Positions 56,801-64,000 of a DNA stretch of 64,000 nt are shown here, piece by piece. Where the stretch lies: NCBI GenBank assembly GCA_963703235.1, contig OY969802.1, positions 186,001 to 250,000 of the forward strand, in the 5' to 3' direction. Below the pieces are notes generated by a model. That model had not been told where the DNA came from. It made no database searches and was given only the letters and a program-made list of their open reading frames with translations. A program made the position numbers and the translations under genes. Within the stretch, counting starts at the first letter, position 1. Every line of letters begins with the position of its first letter. The stretch comes from VRUE01 sp963703235 (GTDB taxonomy: Bacteria; Actinomycetota; Thermoleophilia; Solirubrobacterales; 70-9).

Positions 56801-57593
56801 CGCGCCGCTGACCGGCTACGACAACACGGACGCGGTCAGCGGCAAGACGGATGCAGAGGTCTTCCTCTACGACGCCGACGAAGACGAGCTGCGCTGCGCG
56901 TCGTGCAACCCAACCAAAGCGCGACCGACGGGCGTCGACCTCCGCACCATCTACTTCGTCAACACCGAGCTATGGGCGGCGGCGCGGATCCCCGGCTGGG
57001 AGACTCCCTTCTTCGCTTCGCGCGCCCTCTCGGCGGACGGCAATCGTCTCTTCTTCGAGAGCTTCGAGGCATTGGCCCCACGCGATACCAATGGGGTGGC
57101 TGACGTCTACCAGTGGGAGGCGCCGGGAAGCGGCGACTGCGACGTTGGCGACCCCAGCTTCGGTGAGGAGGCTGGAGGCTGCGTCGAGCTGATCTCCTCC
57201 GGTGAGAGCCCGCGCTCGTCGACCTTCCTCGACGCGGATCCCAGCGGCAGCAACGTCTTCATAGCCACCCTCGGCAGCTTGGTTCCGCCGGACTACGGAC
57301 TGGTCGACGTCTACGACGCGAGGGTGGGTGGAGGATTTGCCTACCCCAAGCCCGAGCCGCCCTGCGAAGGGGAAGCCTGCCAGTCTCCGCCTGCGCCTCC
57401 TGAAGAACAAACGCCCTCCAGCGCGACCTTGGAAGGAGCCAGGAACCAGTCGAAACCGAAACCCCGCTGCCCGAAGGGCAAGCGCCGCGTCGTTCGTAAG
57501 GGCAAAGCACGGTGCGTGAAACGGAGCACCAGGCAGCACAAGCGCGGGAAACATCAAAGACGGGCAAGCCATCGAGGGGGGGCGGCACGATGA
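53862..57593 (+). CDS. Giant secreted NHL/propeller protein 1
   Basis: 1243 residues. Signal peptide LVLWMTFGALSASVVSAAA; residues about 40-420 are NHL-type propeller repeats (DNPRGMATNPETGHLYVSDL; IKGITVDGAGDVYVHE; ALAVDVVGGVYVVN); about 440-530 a fibronectin/Ig-like module (TTYYVQYGTAPCS; PDTTYYYRFVTQSSG); then LPDCRAYEMVSPLDKNNADI and a second propeller-like region with SADGSRSIFVAPDNLPG, PDGRHAAFMSTAPLTGY and ADGNRLFFESFEAL repeats. A Lys/Arg-rich tail (KPKPRCPKGKRRVVRKGK) could bind the cell wall. Start ATG 53862 with AGGGGG 10 bases upstream. Overlaps the next gene by 4 bases. Confidence 0.8.
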   Translation: MGIRRRGRVCRRGAGWLVLWMTFGALSASVVSAAAPEFLLQIPADSVAPGPGVGETDNPRGMATNPETGHLYVSDLTNARIDEFTAWGVFVKAWGWDVAPDGAPGDTVADQLEVCTSSCQAGERGTGTGQFGFIKGITVDGAGDVYVHESNTEGEDSFRVQKFDDAGNFLLTFGGDVNRTKVEEGAPLAQRNLCPVAPGDVCQAGVPGTADGQFSNTSVGNYVDYNPVSNTIFVGDKDRIQEFGLNGAFLADIDFDVPGELEAFDGESVEALAADPPSGDLYVAFNGTADVYRLDRTSGEILDDPLTVQLPTALAVDVVGGVYVVNNGGRTLFGGKTEVLGFDAAGEPVEGMEAEDGFAAPPSEKSDTPQIHGVATNVLGPGSEEPGDVYVNYFNSGSRSYVKAYGPAPIAFEDPPTVPPEIKAQYAVSVTTKGAVLRAQINPRFWADTTYYVQYGTAPCSAGGCKARPAPPGASLTTKSINAFLTTAGVFLPDLQPDTTYYYRFVTQSSGSNHEEVMGVGGKPGEPGAEATFKTFALAGPVNGNCPNSSFRTGPSERLPDCRAYEMVSPLDKNNADIVTQLTLAGFTTSLNQSSDSGESFTYSSGTAFGNPGGASFVAQLLANRSPSGWISDGLAPPRTRSVVDPAPLDNEFKAFSKDLCLAWLRTEFDPPLAPGGVEGYRNLYRRDNCGSGKGAFKALTTVEPPHIEKVVNESYVGLQFLGASADGSRSIFVAPDNLPGTDAPPNENQRLQLYEHSEDGQLRFVCILPSGNPTGQACYAGTATEAFGGRLREGSFQNAISVDGERIFWTDASGVGPGRIFVRFVDEPKSRRVSQSATGAKARFWGAAADGSRAIFAIEDIEFPLQDENLYSFDVDGDDATLVAGSVKGVLGVNEDATHVYFVSTEALAGAGGNSEGDEAVPGQMNLYLYEEGVGSSFIGIPLSNDELTTQKITAITKSPFFHTSRVSPDGRHAAFMSTAPLTGYDNTDAVSGKTDAEVFLYDADEDELRCASCNPTKARPTGVDLRTIYFVNTELWAAARIPGWETPFFASRALSADGNRLFFESFEALAPRDTNGVADVYQWEAPGSGDCDVGDPSFGEEAGGCVELISSGESPRSSTFLDADPSGSNVFIATLGSLVPPDYGLVDVYDARVGGGFAYPKPEPPCEGEACQSPPAPPEEQTPSSATLEGARNQSKPKPRCPKGKRRVVRKGKARCVKRSTRQHKRGKHQRRASHRGGAAR

Positions 57594-60415
57594 GGCGACT
57601 TGCAATGGCATTGGCGACGGTCGCGCTCCTCGTCGGTCTCGTCCCAAGCCCGGCGCGGGCCGCATTCGGCTTCGACGACATCGAGGTCACCTTCACCGGC
57701 TCCGAAGCGGCGCCTCCGATGCAGGCCGGCTCGCATCCGTTCGAGATGAGGACTTCCTTCGACGTGAACACGGTCGAAGAACCGGGCGGCGGACGATACG
57801 TCGACGGGGCACTGAGGAGCCTCGAAGTCGTGATGGCGGAGGGGCTCACCGGTAACCGCACGGCTGTGCCGCGGTGCAGTACGCGCGACTTCCTGCGCCG
57901 GGAGTTGGGCGACGTCGAGCTGCCGATCGGCAGTTGCCCGGACAGCTCGGCGGTTGGCGTCATAAACCTCGTCCTCGGCGCCGGCGGGACGACGTCCGAC
58001 ATCCCGCCGGTCCCCGTCTACAACCTCGAGCCGCCGCCGGGCGCCGCGGCGAAGATCGGATTCTGGGTCGTCAACGTCCCGGTAACCGTTGAGTTGGGGC
58101 TTCAGCCCGAGCGGCCCTACAACATCGTCGCCAAGCTCGCCGAAACCGCCCAAACCGTCGAAGTGTTCGAATCGGAATTCACCGTGTGGGGCAATCCGGC
58201 CGATCCGATCCACGACCCCGTGCGCGGATCGTGCCTGACGACGGACAGCGAGAGCTGCCCGGCCAACATCCCGGTCGAGCCCTTCCTAACCTTGCCGCGG
58301 AGCTGCACCGGACCTCTCCTGACCACCTTCAAGGCAATCTCCTGGTGGAGCGGGAACCCCTTAGATCCAGGTCCTCCTGCCCTCTTCGAGGAGACCGTGG
58401 AAACGCGCGGTGAGTTCGGCGAACCGCTGGGCACGACCGACTGCGACACCCTCGGCTTCGCACCTCGCATCTCGGCTGAGCCGACCACGGACCGGACCGA
58501 CAGCCCGACCGGACTCAGCCTCTCGATCGACATCAACGACGAAGGGCTGACGAATCCCACCGGAATCGCCCAATCCGACATCAGGAAAGCGGTCGTCGCC
58601 TTCCCCGAGGGAGTCACCGCCAACCCCTCGCTGGCGGAAGGCCTCGCGACCTGCTCCGTTGCCGATTTGCGGGGCGAGACGCTGGGGTCGGAACCCGGCC
58701 AGGGTTGCCCCCAGGCTTCCAAGATCGGCGCCGTCGAAGTGGAAACCCCGATCCTCGAGGGAAAGATCCTTCACGGACAGCTCTTCATCGCCACCCAGGA
58801 CGATCCGAGCACGCCGGCGCCCGAAGCAGAGAACCCGTTCGACACCCTGCTTGCCCTCTACATGGTGATCAAGGACCCCGAGCTCGGGGTCGTCCTCAAG
58901 CTGCCCGGCAAGGTCGAGCCGGACCCCACCACGGGTCAGCTCGTCGCCACCTTCGACGACCTTCCTCAGCAGCCGGTCTCGCACTTCCGCATGCGGCTGC
59001 GAGAGGGGGGCCGCAGTCCCTTGATCAGCCCGTCGGCGTGTGGCAGCTACACCGTCGAGGCCGAGTTCACCCCGTGGGCAAACCCCACCAAACCGCTGAC
59101 GACGAGTTCCTCCTTCCTGATAACCCGGGGCGTCGGCGGCGGCCCCTGCCCCCCTGCTGGGCCGCCGCCGTTTGCCCCGGGATTCTCCGCCGGCTCGCTC
59201 AATGCGACCGCCGGCGCCTTCTCGCCCTTCAGCCTGCGCCTGACCCGCCGCGACGGCGACCAGGACCTGACCCGCTTCGACGTCGACCTGCCGCCGGGGA
59301 TGGTGGCGAAGCTCGCGGGCGTTTCTCAATGCCCCGATGCGGCGATCGCCGCCGCCAAGGCCAAGCGAGGCCGTGAGGAGCTGGCATCCCCCAGCTGCCC
59401 GGCGAGCTCGCAGATAGGCAGCGTCCTGGGCGGTGCCGGTGCCGGTTCCCAGCTCACCTACGTGCCGGGCAAGCTCTACCTGGCCGGACCCTTTGGCGGG
59501 GCGCCGCTCTCGGTCGTCGGCATCGTCCCCGCGGTGGCGGGCCCCTTCGACGTTGGAGCTGTCGTCGTCCGCCAGGCGCTCCAAATCGATCCGAGGACCG
59601 CGAAGGTGACGGTCGATGGTGCCCATTCCGATCCGATTCCCCACATCCTCGCCGGCATTCCTCTGCGCGTGCGCGACATCCGCGCCCGGGTCGACCGGGC
59701 CAAATTCACCCTCAATCCAACCAGCTGCAAGCGCTTCGACGTGGCGGCGCAGATCTGGGGCGGGGGCGCCGACCCCTTCAGCATCGTCGACGACGCGCCG
59801 GTGCCCCGGACCACGCCCTTCCAGGTGGCCAATTGCGACAGCCTCGGATTCAAGCCCAGGCTCTCGCTGAGCCTCAAAGGCGGCACCAGGCGAGGCGATC
59901 ATCCGACGCTGCGGGGGGTCTACCGTCCCCGGCGCGGCGACGCCAACCTCGCCGGCCTCGTCCTGCGCCTGCCTCGCTCCGCCTTCCTCGATCAGGGGCA
60001 CATCAGGACGATCTGCACCCGCGTCCAGTTCGCCGCGGATACCTGCCCGAAAGGCGCGATCTACGGCTTCGCCAGAGCCTTCACGCCGCTCCTCGAGGAG
60101 CCGCTGAAAGGCCCCGTCTACCTGCGCTCCTCGAACAACAACCTGCCCGATCTCGTCTTCGACCTGCACGGCCTGGTCGACGTCGAGGCGGTCTTCCGCA
60201 TCGACTCGCAGAAAGGCGGCATCCGCGTCACCTTCGCCGACGCCCCGGATGCCCCGCTCTCCAAAGCGATCGTCGAAATGCAGGGCGGCAACAAGGGCCT
60301 GATCGTCAACAGCAGGAATCTCTGCGCAACCCCCGCCCGAGCCGACCTCCGCCTGCGCGCCCACAACGGCAAGCGCCGCACTCTGCGTCCTCCGGTGCAC
60401 CCCGCAGCCTGCTGA
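57590..60415 (+). CDS. Giant secreted repeat protein coupled to propeller gene 1
   Basis: 941 residues with a signal peptide (MALATVALLVGLVPSPARA). At least three related ~250-residue beta-rich modules, each opening with a CDxLGFxPR motif (DCDTLGFAPRISAEP; NCDSLGFKPRLSLSL) and containing LPxG...C...(S/T)KIG or CPxxSxIG with TPxL (PQASKIGAVEVETPIL; PASSQIGSVLGG). No enzyme motif. The ATGA overlap shows co-translation with the propeller gene, so the two large surface or secreted proteins probably act together. Not recognised beyond this clade-specific family. Confidence 0.75.
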   Translation: MRRLAMALATVALLVGLVPSPARAAFGFDDIEVTFTGSEAAPPMQAGSHPFEMRTSFDVNTVEEPGGGRYVDGALRSLEVVMAEGLTGNRTAVPRCSTRDFLRRELGDVELPIGSCPDSSAVGVINLVLGAGGTTSDIPPVPVYNLEPPPGAAAKIGFWVVNVPVTVELGLQPERPYNIVAKLAETAQTVEVFESEFTVWGNPADPIHDPVRGSCLTTDSESCPANIPVEPFLTLPRSCTGPLLTTFKAISWWSGNPLDPGPPALFEETVETRGEFGEPLGTTDCDTLGFAPRISAEPTTDRTDSPTGLSLSIDINDEGLTNPTGIAQSDIRKAVVAFPEGVTANPSLAEGLATCSVADLRGETLGSEPGQGCPQASKIGAVEVETPILEGKILHGQLFIATQDDPSTPAPEAENPFDTLLALYMVIKDPELGVVLKLPGKVEPDPTTGQLVATFDDLPQQPVSHFRMRLREGGRSPLISPSACGSYTVEAEFTPWANPTKPLTTSSSFLITRGVGGGPCPPAGPPPFAPGFSAGSLNATAGAFSPFSLRLTRRDGDQDLTRFDVDLPPGMVAKLAGVSQCPDAAIAAAKAKRGREELASPSCPASSQIGSVLGGAGAGSQLTYVPGKLYLAGPFGGAPLSVVGIVPAVAGPFDVGAVVVRQALQIDPRTAKVTVDGAHSDPIPHILAGIPLRVRDIRARVDRAKFTLNPTSCKRFDVAAQIWGGGADPFSIVDDAPVPRTTPFQVANCDSLGFKPRLSLSLKGGTRRGDHPTLRGVYRPRRGDANLAGLVLRLPRSAFLDQGHIRTICTRVQFAADTCPKGAIYGFARAFTPLLEEPLKGPVYLRSSNNNLPDLVFDLHGLVDVEAVFRIDSQKGGIRVTFADAPDAPLSKAIVEMQGGNKGLIVNSRNLCATPARADLRLRAHNGKRRTLRPPVHPAAC

Positions 60416-60427
60416 CGACCTACCTCC

Positions 60428-60441
60428 GCAGGCTAGCCTGC
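60428..60441 (+). terminator. 14-bp palindrome after the giant-protein operon
   Basis: GCAGGCTAGCCTGC is a perfect palindrome 13 bases after the stop. The hairpin would have almost no loop, so terminator function is uncertain. Confidence 0.3.
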
Positions 60442-60500
60442 CAGGTGCTCGATGCCGCTGGCGCGCTGGCGGGACGATGGTCTGGTCTACTTTCTCTAAG

Positions 60501-60511
60501 TATAGTTAGAT
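60501..60511 (+). promoter_or_regulatory. -10 region of FKBP copy 6
   Basis: Overlapping TATAGT and TTAGAT hexamers 6-11 bases before ATG 60518; no ribosome site. Confidence 0.4.
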
Positions 60512-60517
60512 ACCCAA

Positions 60518-61060
60518 ATGAGAATGCTTGGCTTGATGACCGCCGTGTTGTGCTGCGCGTTGATCGCCGTTGGTTGTGGGGACGACGGCCCGCAGTCCGC
60601 TGGCGCTGATGGAAAGGGGCTTACCAAAGGGACGCAGGCGGCCTCCGACGACGCGGAGCGAAGCATTCCAGTGGAGACGCGGTCGGAAGCGGTCGCGAGG
60701 CCGAAGCCACAGGTGCCGAGTGGTCCGACGACCGGAGAGCTCGTCGTCAGGGATTTGGTGAGAGGAGCTGGCAATGTCGCGCAGGAAGGCGACCTCCTGT
60801 ATGTACGTTTCGTCGCCGGAATCTACGAGACCGGTGAGGAGATCGAATTCGCTGGCGGTGCTGGCAGGCCGATCGGGTTCCTGCTCGGATCCGGCGATTG
60901 GTCTTCAGGCTGGGAAGCCGGAATGCCAGGAATGCGGGTCGGCGGTCGGCGCGAACTGATCTTCTCCACCACGTCAGCGTTCACTCCGCCAGGCAGCGAG
61001 CTCGGCGACACCATGGTCTACGTCGTCGACCTTCTCCGTATCACGGAGCCGGGCGGCTGA
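60518..61060 (+). CDS. FKBP-type lipoprotein, copy 6 (remote from the array)
   Basis: 180 residues. Signal peptide with lipobox ALIAVGC, a long Asp/Ser/Lys linker, then an FKBP-like domain. VAGIYETGEEIE, GMPGMRVGGRR and PPGSELGDTMVYVVDLLRI are almost those of copy 3 (7511-7984). The VIPGW pocket is changed to WSSGW and the domain's LAYG turn is lost, so catalysis is doubtful. It lies 51 kb from the tandem array, between secretome genes. Confidence 0.82.
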   Translation: MRMLGLMTAVLCCALIAVGCGDDGPQSAGADGKGLTKGTQAASDDAERSIPVETRSEAVARPKPQVPSGPTTGELVVRDLVRGAGNVAQEGDLLYVRFVAGIYETGEEIEFAGGAGRPIGFLLGSGDWSSGWEAGMPGMRVGGRRELIFSTTSAFTPPGSELGDTMVYVVDLLRITEPGG

Positions 61061-61131
61061 CTCAACCGTCCCGCTGACCCGCCAACCGCTGCCGCACGAA
61101 TTTTCTGATTAGTATATTTAAATAATTCACC

Positions 61132-61656
61132 ATGGCCATTGTACTTGCCACTCCAGCAGCTTCTTCCTCCACCGGCTGGAGCAAGTTGCGTGGCTTCTTC
61201 CTCCCGGGGGCACTCGTCGTCGTATTGGTCTTCGGCGTCGCGATTGCCCTTGCCGCGTCGGGGGGAGGCGAGGCATCGAGGCCCCAGATCTCTGGCTGGT
61301 TTGAAAGGAAGGCCGCAACGCTGACCGTCAAGGTTGCCGCGTCCGATCTGCCGTCGGACCGGTTGCTCACCGTGAAAGTCGATCTACAGACCATCCGCTA
61401 CGGAAGCGGTATCGATGATCCGCGCCCGTGGGGCAGCCGCGGCAGCTTGCCCCAGGAGCGCGCCTACATCGGGGGTGACGCCGATGGCGACGTCAGGCAT
61501 GAGTTCAAGGTGCCGATCCTCATAGACGGGCCTTACACCCACATCGTGATCGAAGCCACGACGGGCGATAACGATGAGCCGTGCATCGAACTGCCAGCGC
61601 CCGAGACGCCGGATGACAAGACGGCCTGCATGTTCATCCCGCTGCTCGAACCCTGA
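61132..61656 (+). CDS. Membrane-anchored protein of unknown function
   Basis: 174 residues. A short cytoplasmic N-terminus, one membrane segment (FFLPGALVVVLVFGVAIALA), then an extracytoplasmic beta domain: LLTVKVDLQTIRYG, GGDADGDVRHEFKVP (an Asp-rich loop that could bind calcium) and YTHIVIEATTGDND. Cys pair near the end (CIELPAPETPDDKTAC). Family unknown. The 285-base gap after it holds no gene I can support. Confidence 0.6.
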   Translation: MAIVLATPAASSSTGWSKLRGFFLPGALVVVLVFGVAIALAASGGGEASRPQISGWFERKAATLTVKVAASDLPSDRLLTVKVDLQTIRYGSGIDDPRPWGSRGSLPQERAYIGGDADGDVRHEFKVPILIDGPYTHIVIEATTGDNDEPCIELPAPETPDDKTACMFIPLLEP

Positions 61657-61863
61657 ATCACCCGACCCCAGGGTTCGTCTCCCACCCCGGTGCCGTGATC
61701 GTGCTAGCGCGGCGGTGGTTGGCGATCCGCCTTTTCGTCTCTCAGATCGATCCGTGCGCGCACGTGATGGCGCGTGCACGAAACGCTCGGACGGCATTTG
61801 CAGGCATAACGCAGTGGCGGTGTCCCGCAGATGCCCATTGATCGCTAGATCGCTAAGGAATCC

Positions 61864-61892
61864 TTGCCCAATCCAAGCGCAGCGGCTATGTA
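61864..61892 (+). promoter_or_regulatory. Candidate promoter of six-Cys gene 3
   Basis: TTGCCC, 17-base spacer, TATGTA; about 45 bases before the ATG, room for a short leader with the AAAGGA ribosome site. Confidence 0.45.
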
Positions 61893-61942
61893 TTGCCTCG
61901 CGCTCCACCTGGAGCGAATCAAGCGATATGAAAGGATCGAAG

Positions 61943-62662
61943 ATGAGAGGCAATCTCAAAGCCCTCGGGCTCGCCCTCCTCGCCGCTTTTGCGATGAGCG
62001 CGGTGATGGCATCGGCGGCGCAGGCCACGCCGGCCCAGTTCACAGCGGACGCCTACCCGGCGGTCGGCACAGGCAAAGAGGTGGCAGGAACGGTAAACAA
62101 ACTCGAATCGACAGCAGGCACTTCCATCTCATGCGGCAACGTCATATACGAAGCAACACAAGGTGAGGCGTCGACTGAATTAACAGTCACACCCCACTAC
62201 ACATCATGCGAAACCAACAGCGGAATCGGCGTTACCGTTGACCTGAACGGCTGCCACTACAAATTCACAGCGGGCACAAAAGCTGCGCATGGATCGACCG
62301 GCTCGGTTCACATCATCTGCCCGACCGGAACAGAAATCACAGTGACAGCAGCGGGCTGCACCATACACGTCCCGCCGCAGACGCTGAACGGCGTCACATA
62401 CACAAACGAAGTCAACGGCGATGTGAAAGTCGACGTGAACATCAACACGCTGACAACTACAGAGACAGACCACAGCGCCTTCCTCTGCTTCTTCGGCGCA
62501 ACAGAAATTCACGTCACAAACGGTCTCTTCCAAAGTACCGTCCTGTTCGAATGTTTCAAAGACCTCGGCAACCATTCGGGGACCACAGACAACCCGGGCA
62601 CCAACCACGACACCAAGACCACATACACAGAGGGTGCCGCAACAGATTGCAGCATCAGCTAG
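61943..62662 (+). CDS. Secreted six-cysteine protein, family member 3
   Basis: 239 residues. Signal MRGNLKALGLALLAAFAMSA ending near ASAAQA. Family Cys order: SISCGN, HYTSC, LNGCHYKF, VHIICPTG, AGCTIHV (with PPQTLNGVTYTNE after it), LCFF; two additional Cys in a longer tail (FECFKDLG, TDCSIS). Mature coding region is dominated by ACA Thr codons. AAAGGA ribosome site fits ATG 61943; ATG 61928 adds five residues. Followed by the same terminator core as member 1. Confidence 0.75.
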   Translation: MRGNLKALGLALLAAFAMSAVMASAAQATPAQFTADAYPAVGTGKEVAGTVNKLESTAGTSISCGNVIYEATQGEASTELTVTPHYTSCETNSGIGVTVDLNGCHYKFTAGTKAAHGSTGSVHIICPTGTEITVTAAGCTIHVPPQTLNGVTYTNEVNGDVKVDVNINTLTTTETDHSAFLCFFGATEIHVTNGLFQSTVLFECFKDLGNHSGTTDNPGTNHDTKTTYTEGAATDCSIS

Positions 62663-62688
62663 TCGGTTAGGCATAAGAGCCACGACGA

Positions 62689-62720
62689 GCCACGAGCCGG
62701 GAGCGATCCCGGCTCGTGGC
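62689..62720 (+). terminator. Hairpin terminator after six-Cys gene 3
   Basis: Perfect 14-bp stem GCCACGAGCCGGGA with GCGA loop; core identical to the terminator at 37.7 kb. Confidence 0.7.
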
Positions 62721-62751
62721 CTTTGGGCAGCTGGCCAGACGGGAGAAATCC

Positions 62752-62781
62752 TTGACAGGACCATTTACGTTCCGATATCTT
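62752..62781 (+). promoter_or_regulatory. Promoter of giant propeller gene 2
   Basis: TTGACA, 18-base spacer, TATCTT, with the same GGACCAT and CGTTCCGATAT blocks as the 53.8-kb promoter. Confidence 0.7.
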
Positions 62782-62821
62782 GCGGCGACGGGAACGGCTC
62801 GCCAGGGGGAGATTCAGGGGA

Positions 62822-64000
62822 ATGCACAGCATCGGATTCAGGGGGGGACTGCGTCAGAGCAGGTTCGGTTTTCTCGTGCTTGCCACGATCGTCGCCTTTC
62901 TCGCATTCCATGCCAAGGCGGGCGCCGACCAGGTCATTTGTCAGGCGGGCTCCGAAGCCGAACATTGCACCGCGCCGACCGGGGTGGCGGTGGACCGTAC
63001 GGACGGTCTGCTCTACGTCGCCGACAACGGCAACAAACAGGTCGACGTCTTCGACGCCGACGATGGCAGCCACCTCAGCTCCTTCTCGACGTCCTTCTTG
63101 ACGGGGGTTTCTCTGGCCGGCATCGCGGTTGACAACAACCCGGCGAGCCCAGCTCACCACGACGTCTACTTGCTCGCAACGGATAGCTCAGACCCGGAAA
63201 ACAACCGGGTGGTGAAGCTCGACGCGACGGCCGGGGGAGCGCTGTCTTTCGTGAAAGCCTTCGCGGAAGGTGGCTTCGTCAACCAGCCAAAGATAGCCGT
63301 GGGCCCGGGCGGCGTCGTCCACGTCGCCGACACTCCAAGCCTGGGCAGCGGCGATAGGCGGGTGTGGAGGTTCGACCACGAAGGCAACCCGCTCGCGTCG
63401 TGCGTGCCGTTGGCAAAACCAGCTCCGGAAGAATTCGGGGGGAACCTGAAGGGCTTCGCGGTTGACTCGGCAGGCAACTTCTACATTGCGAGCGCCGGCG
63501 GGCGGCCGATCTGGAAATTCAACGCCGGCTGCGCGGTGCTGTCGCCGCCGTCGCCGTTCCACACGTCCTTCAACATCCAGACCTTGGCGCTCGACGACGG
63601 TGACGATGTCTTCGTCAGCGACTCAACCGAAGCGGCCACCTCGATCTACCGATACGATGCCGCCGCGACCCTGCTCAAGGTCATTTATGGGGACGGGATG
63701 CTGAAAGTGCAACCAATCTCCTTGGCCCCCTTCAGCTCGGCCGGGGGCGATGTGTTCGCCGCCGAGCAGGGCGCGACGGGACAGGTGGTGCACGTCGACT
63801 TCCCACCGCCGGGTCCGGTGGTGCACCCAGACCCTGAGCTGACCTTCGCCGGCCCGATCGGCAACACCAAGGCGACGCTCCACACGAATATCAACCCCGA
63901 GGGCAAAGCGACGAAATACCGCTTTGAGTACGTCGACGACGTCTCATACGACTCCGAAGGAGGTTTCGAAAGCGCGAACGTCGAGTCAACGGCGGAATTC
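62822..64000 (+). CDS. Giant secreted NHL/propeller protein 2 (3' truncated by window edge)
   Basis: 393 codons are visible and the frame is open to the last base. A basic N-terminus and signal (FLVLATIVAFLAFHAKAGA), then NHL-type repeats: APTGVAVDRTDGLLYVADNG, KIAVGPGGVVHVADTP, LKGFAVDSAGNFYIAS, QTLALDDGDDVFVSDS. At the end an Ig-like module begins (KATLHTNINPEGKATKYRFE), the same order as in the 53.9-kb protein. Ribosome site AGGGGGAGA upstream. Paralogue of propeller gene 1 with a shared promoter. Confidence 0.8.
   Translation, partial: MHSIGFRGGLRQSRFGFLVLATIVAFLAFHAKAGADQVICQAGSEAEHCTAPTGVAVDRTDGLLYVADNGNKQVDVFDADDGSHLSSFSTSFLTGVSLAGIAVDNNPASPAHHDVYLLATDSSDPENNRVVKLDATAGGALSFVKAFAEGGFVNQPKIAVGPGGVVHVADTPSLGSGDRRVWRFDHEGNPLASCVPLAKPAPEEFGGNLKGFAVDSAGNFYIASAGGRPIWKFNAGCAVLSPPSPFHTSFNIQTLALDDGDDVFVSDSTEAATSIYRYDAAATLLKVIYGDGMLKVQPISLAPFSSAGGDVFAAEQGATGQVVHVDFPPPGPVVHPDPELTFAGPIGNTKATLHTNINPEGKATKYRFEYVDDVSYDSEGGFESANVESTAEF

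Noticed and set aside
58361..60400. Antisense frame of about 680 codons opposite the 941-residue secreted protein
   Set aside because: The sense frame has a signal peptide and repeated modules; the antisense product is Arg/Gly/Asp-rich without motifs.
1..64000. tRNA, rRNA, transposase or prophage genes
   Set aside because: I scanned intergenic regions by eye for tRNA T-loop patterns and coding regions for transposase or integrase motifs and saw none; a tRNAscan or Infernal run would settle the RNA part.

Overview
The window is GC-rich throughout and reads like the chromosome of an actinobacterium, most likely class Thermoleophilia (Solirubrobacterales-like). Pointers are an actinobacterial-type integration host factor, FKBP lipoproteins in tandem, very large secreted beta-propeller proteins carrying the motif LPDCRAYEMVSP, and several copies of a secreted six-cysteine protein family. 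I place it by recognition only; no search was possible. I see no tRNA, rRNA, CRISPR array, transposase or prophage gene.

Layout. 1-6.4 kb: end of an MMPL exporter, an amidase, an R2-like oxidase fused to an SCP2 lipid-binding domain, an acyl-CoA ligase and a BASS-family transporter. 6.4-9.1 kb: five tandem FKBP lipoprotein genes, the second broken by a one-base insertion. 9.1-18.6 kb: an AlkZ-like protein, an MFS pump, a small protein plus nucleotidyltransferase pair, glyS, an FmdB zinc ribbon, an LCP ligase, and a ROK kinase-rsmI-metG run. 18.5-23.6 kb: serine hydrolase, FMN oxidase, aldehyde dehydrogenase and an HD-GYP protein. 23.8-27.5 kb: a probable c-di-GMP-I riboswitch ahead of a secreted protein, then a membrane-anchored STAND-like NTPase with a small membrane partner. 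27.5-36.9 kb: PQQ sugar dehydrogenase and a lipoprotein; an MlaE-MlaE-MlaF-MMPL-thioredoxin-fold run without an MCE gene; small hypothetical genes. 37-42 kb: a secreted six-Cys protein, an IHF-like protein, a divergent serine-palmitoyltransferase-like and ceramide-synthase-like pair, and an AlkA-like glycosylase. 42-51 kb: a PAS-GAF-GGDEF-EAL protein, a ThiXYZ-like transporter, TauE exporter with Rrf2 regulator, HD hydrolase, a regulator and a methyltransferase. 51-64 kb: a surface and secretome region with a collagen-like protein, lipoproteins, two more six-Cys proteins and two giant beta-propeller genes behind near-identical promoters.

Three themes cut across the genes. (1) Palindromic elements: three copies of a 49-bp GACGAGCCGTGAGTT family, one inside a coding region; a separate 117-bp inverted-repeat element that adds exactly 39 codons inside an MMPL gene; and a 52-bp palindrome after the aldehyde dehydrogenase. 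(2) Many cytoplasmic genes have a TANNNT-type -10 box only about 4-11 bases before the start codon and no Shine-Dalgarno, implying leaderless mRNAs, whereas secretome genes have ribosome binding sites and structured leaders. (3) c-di-GMP signalling parts (HD-GYP, GGDEF-EAL, riboswitch) occur together with a large secretome.
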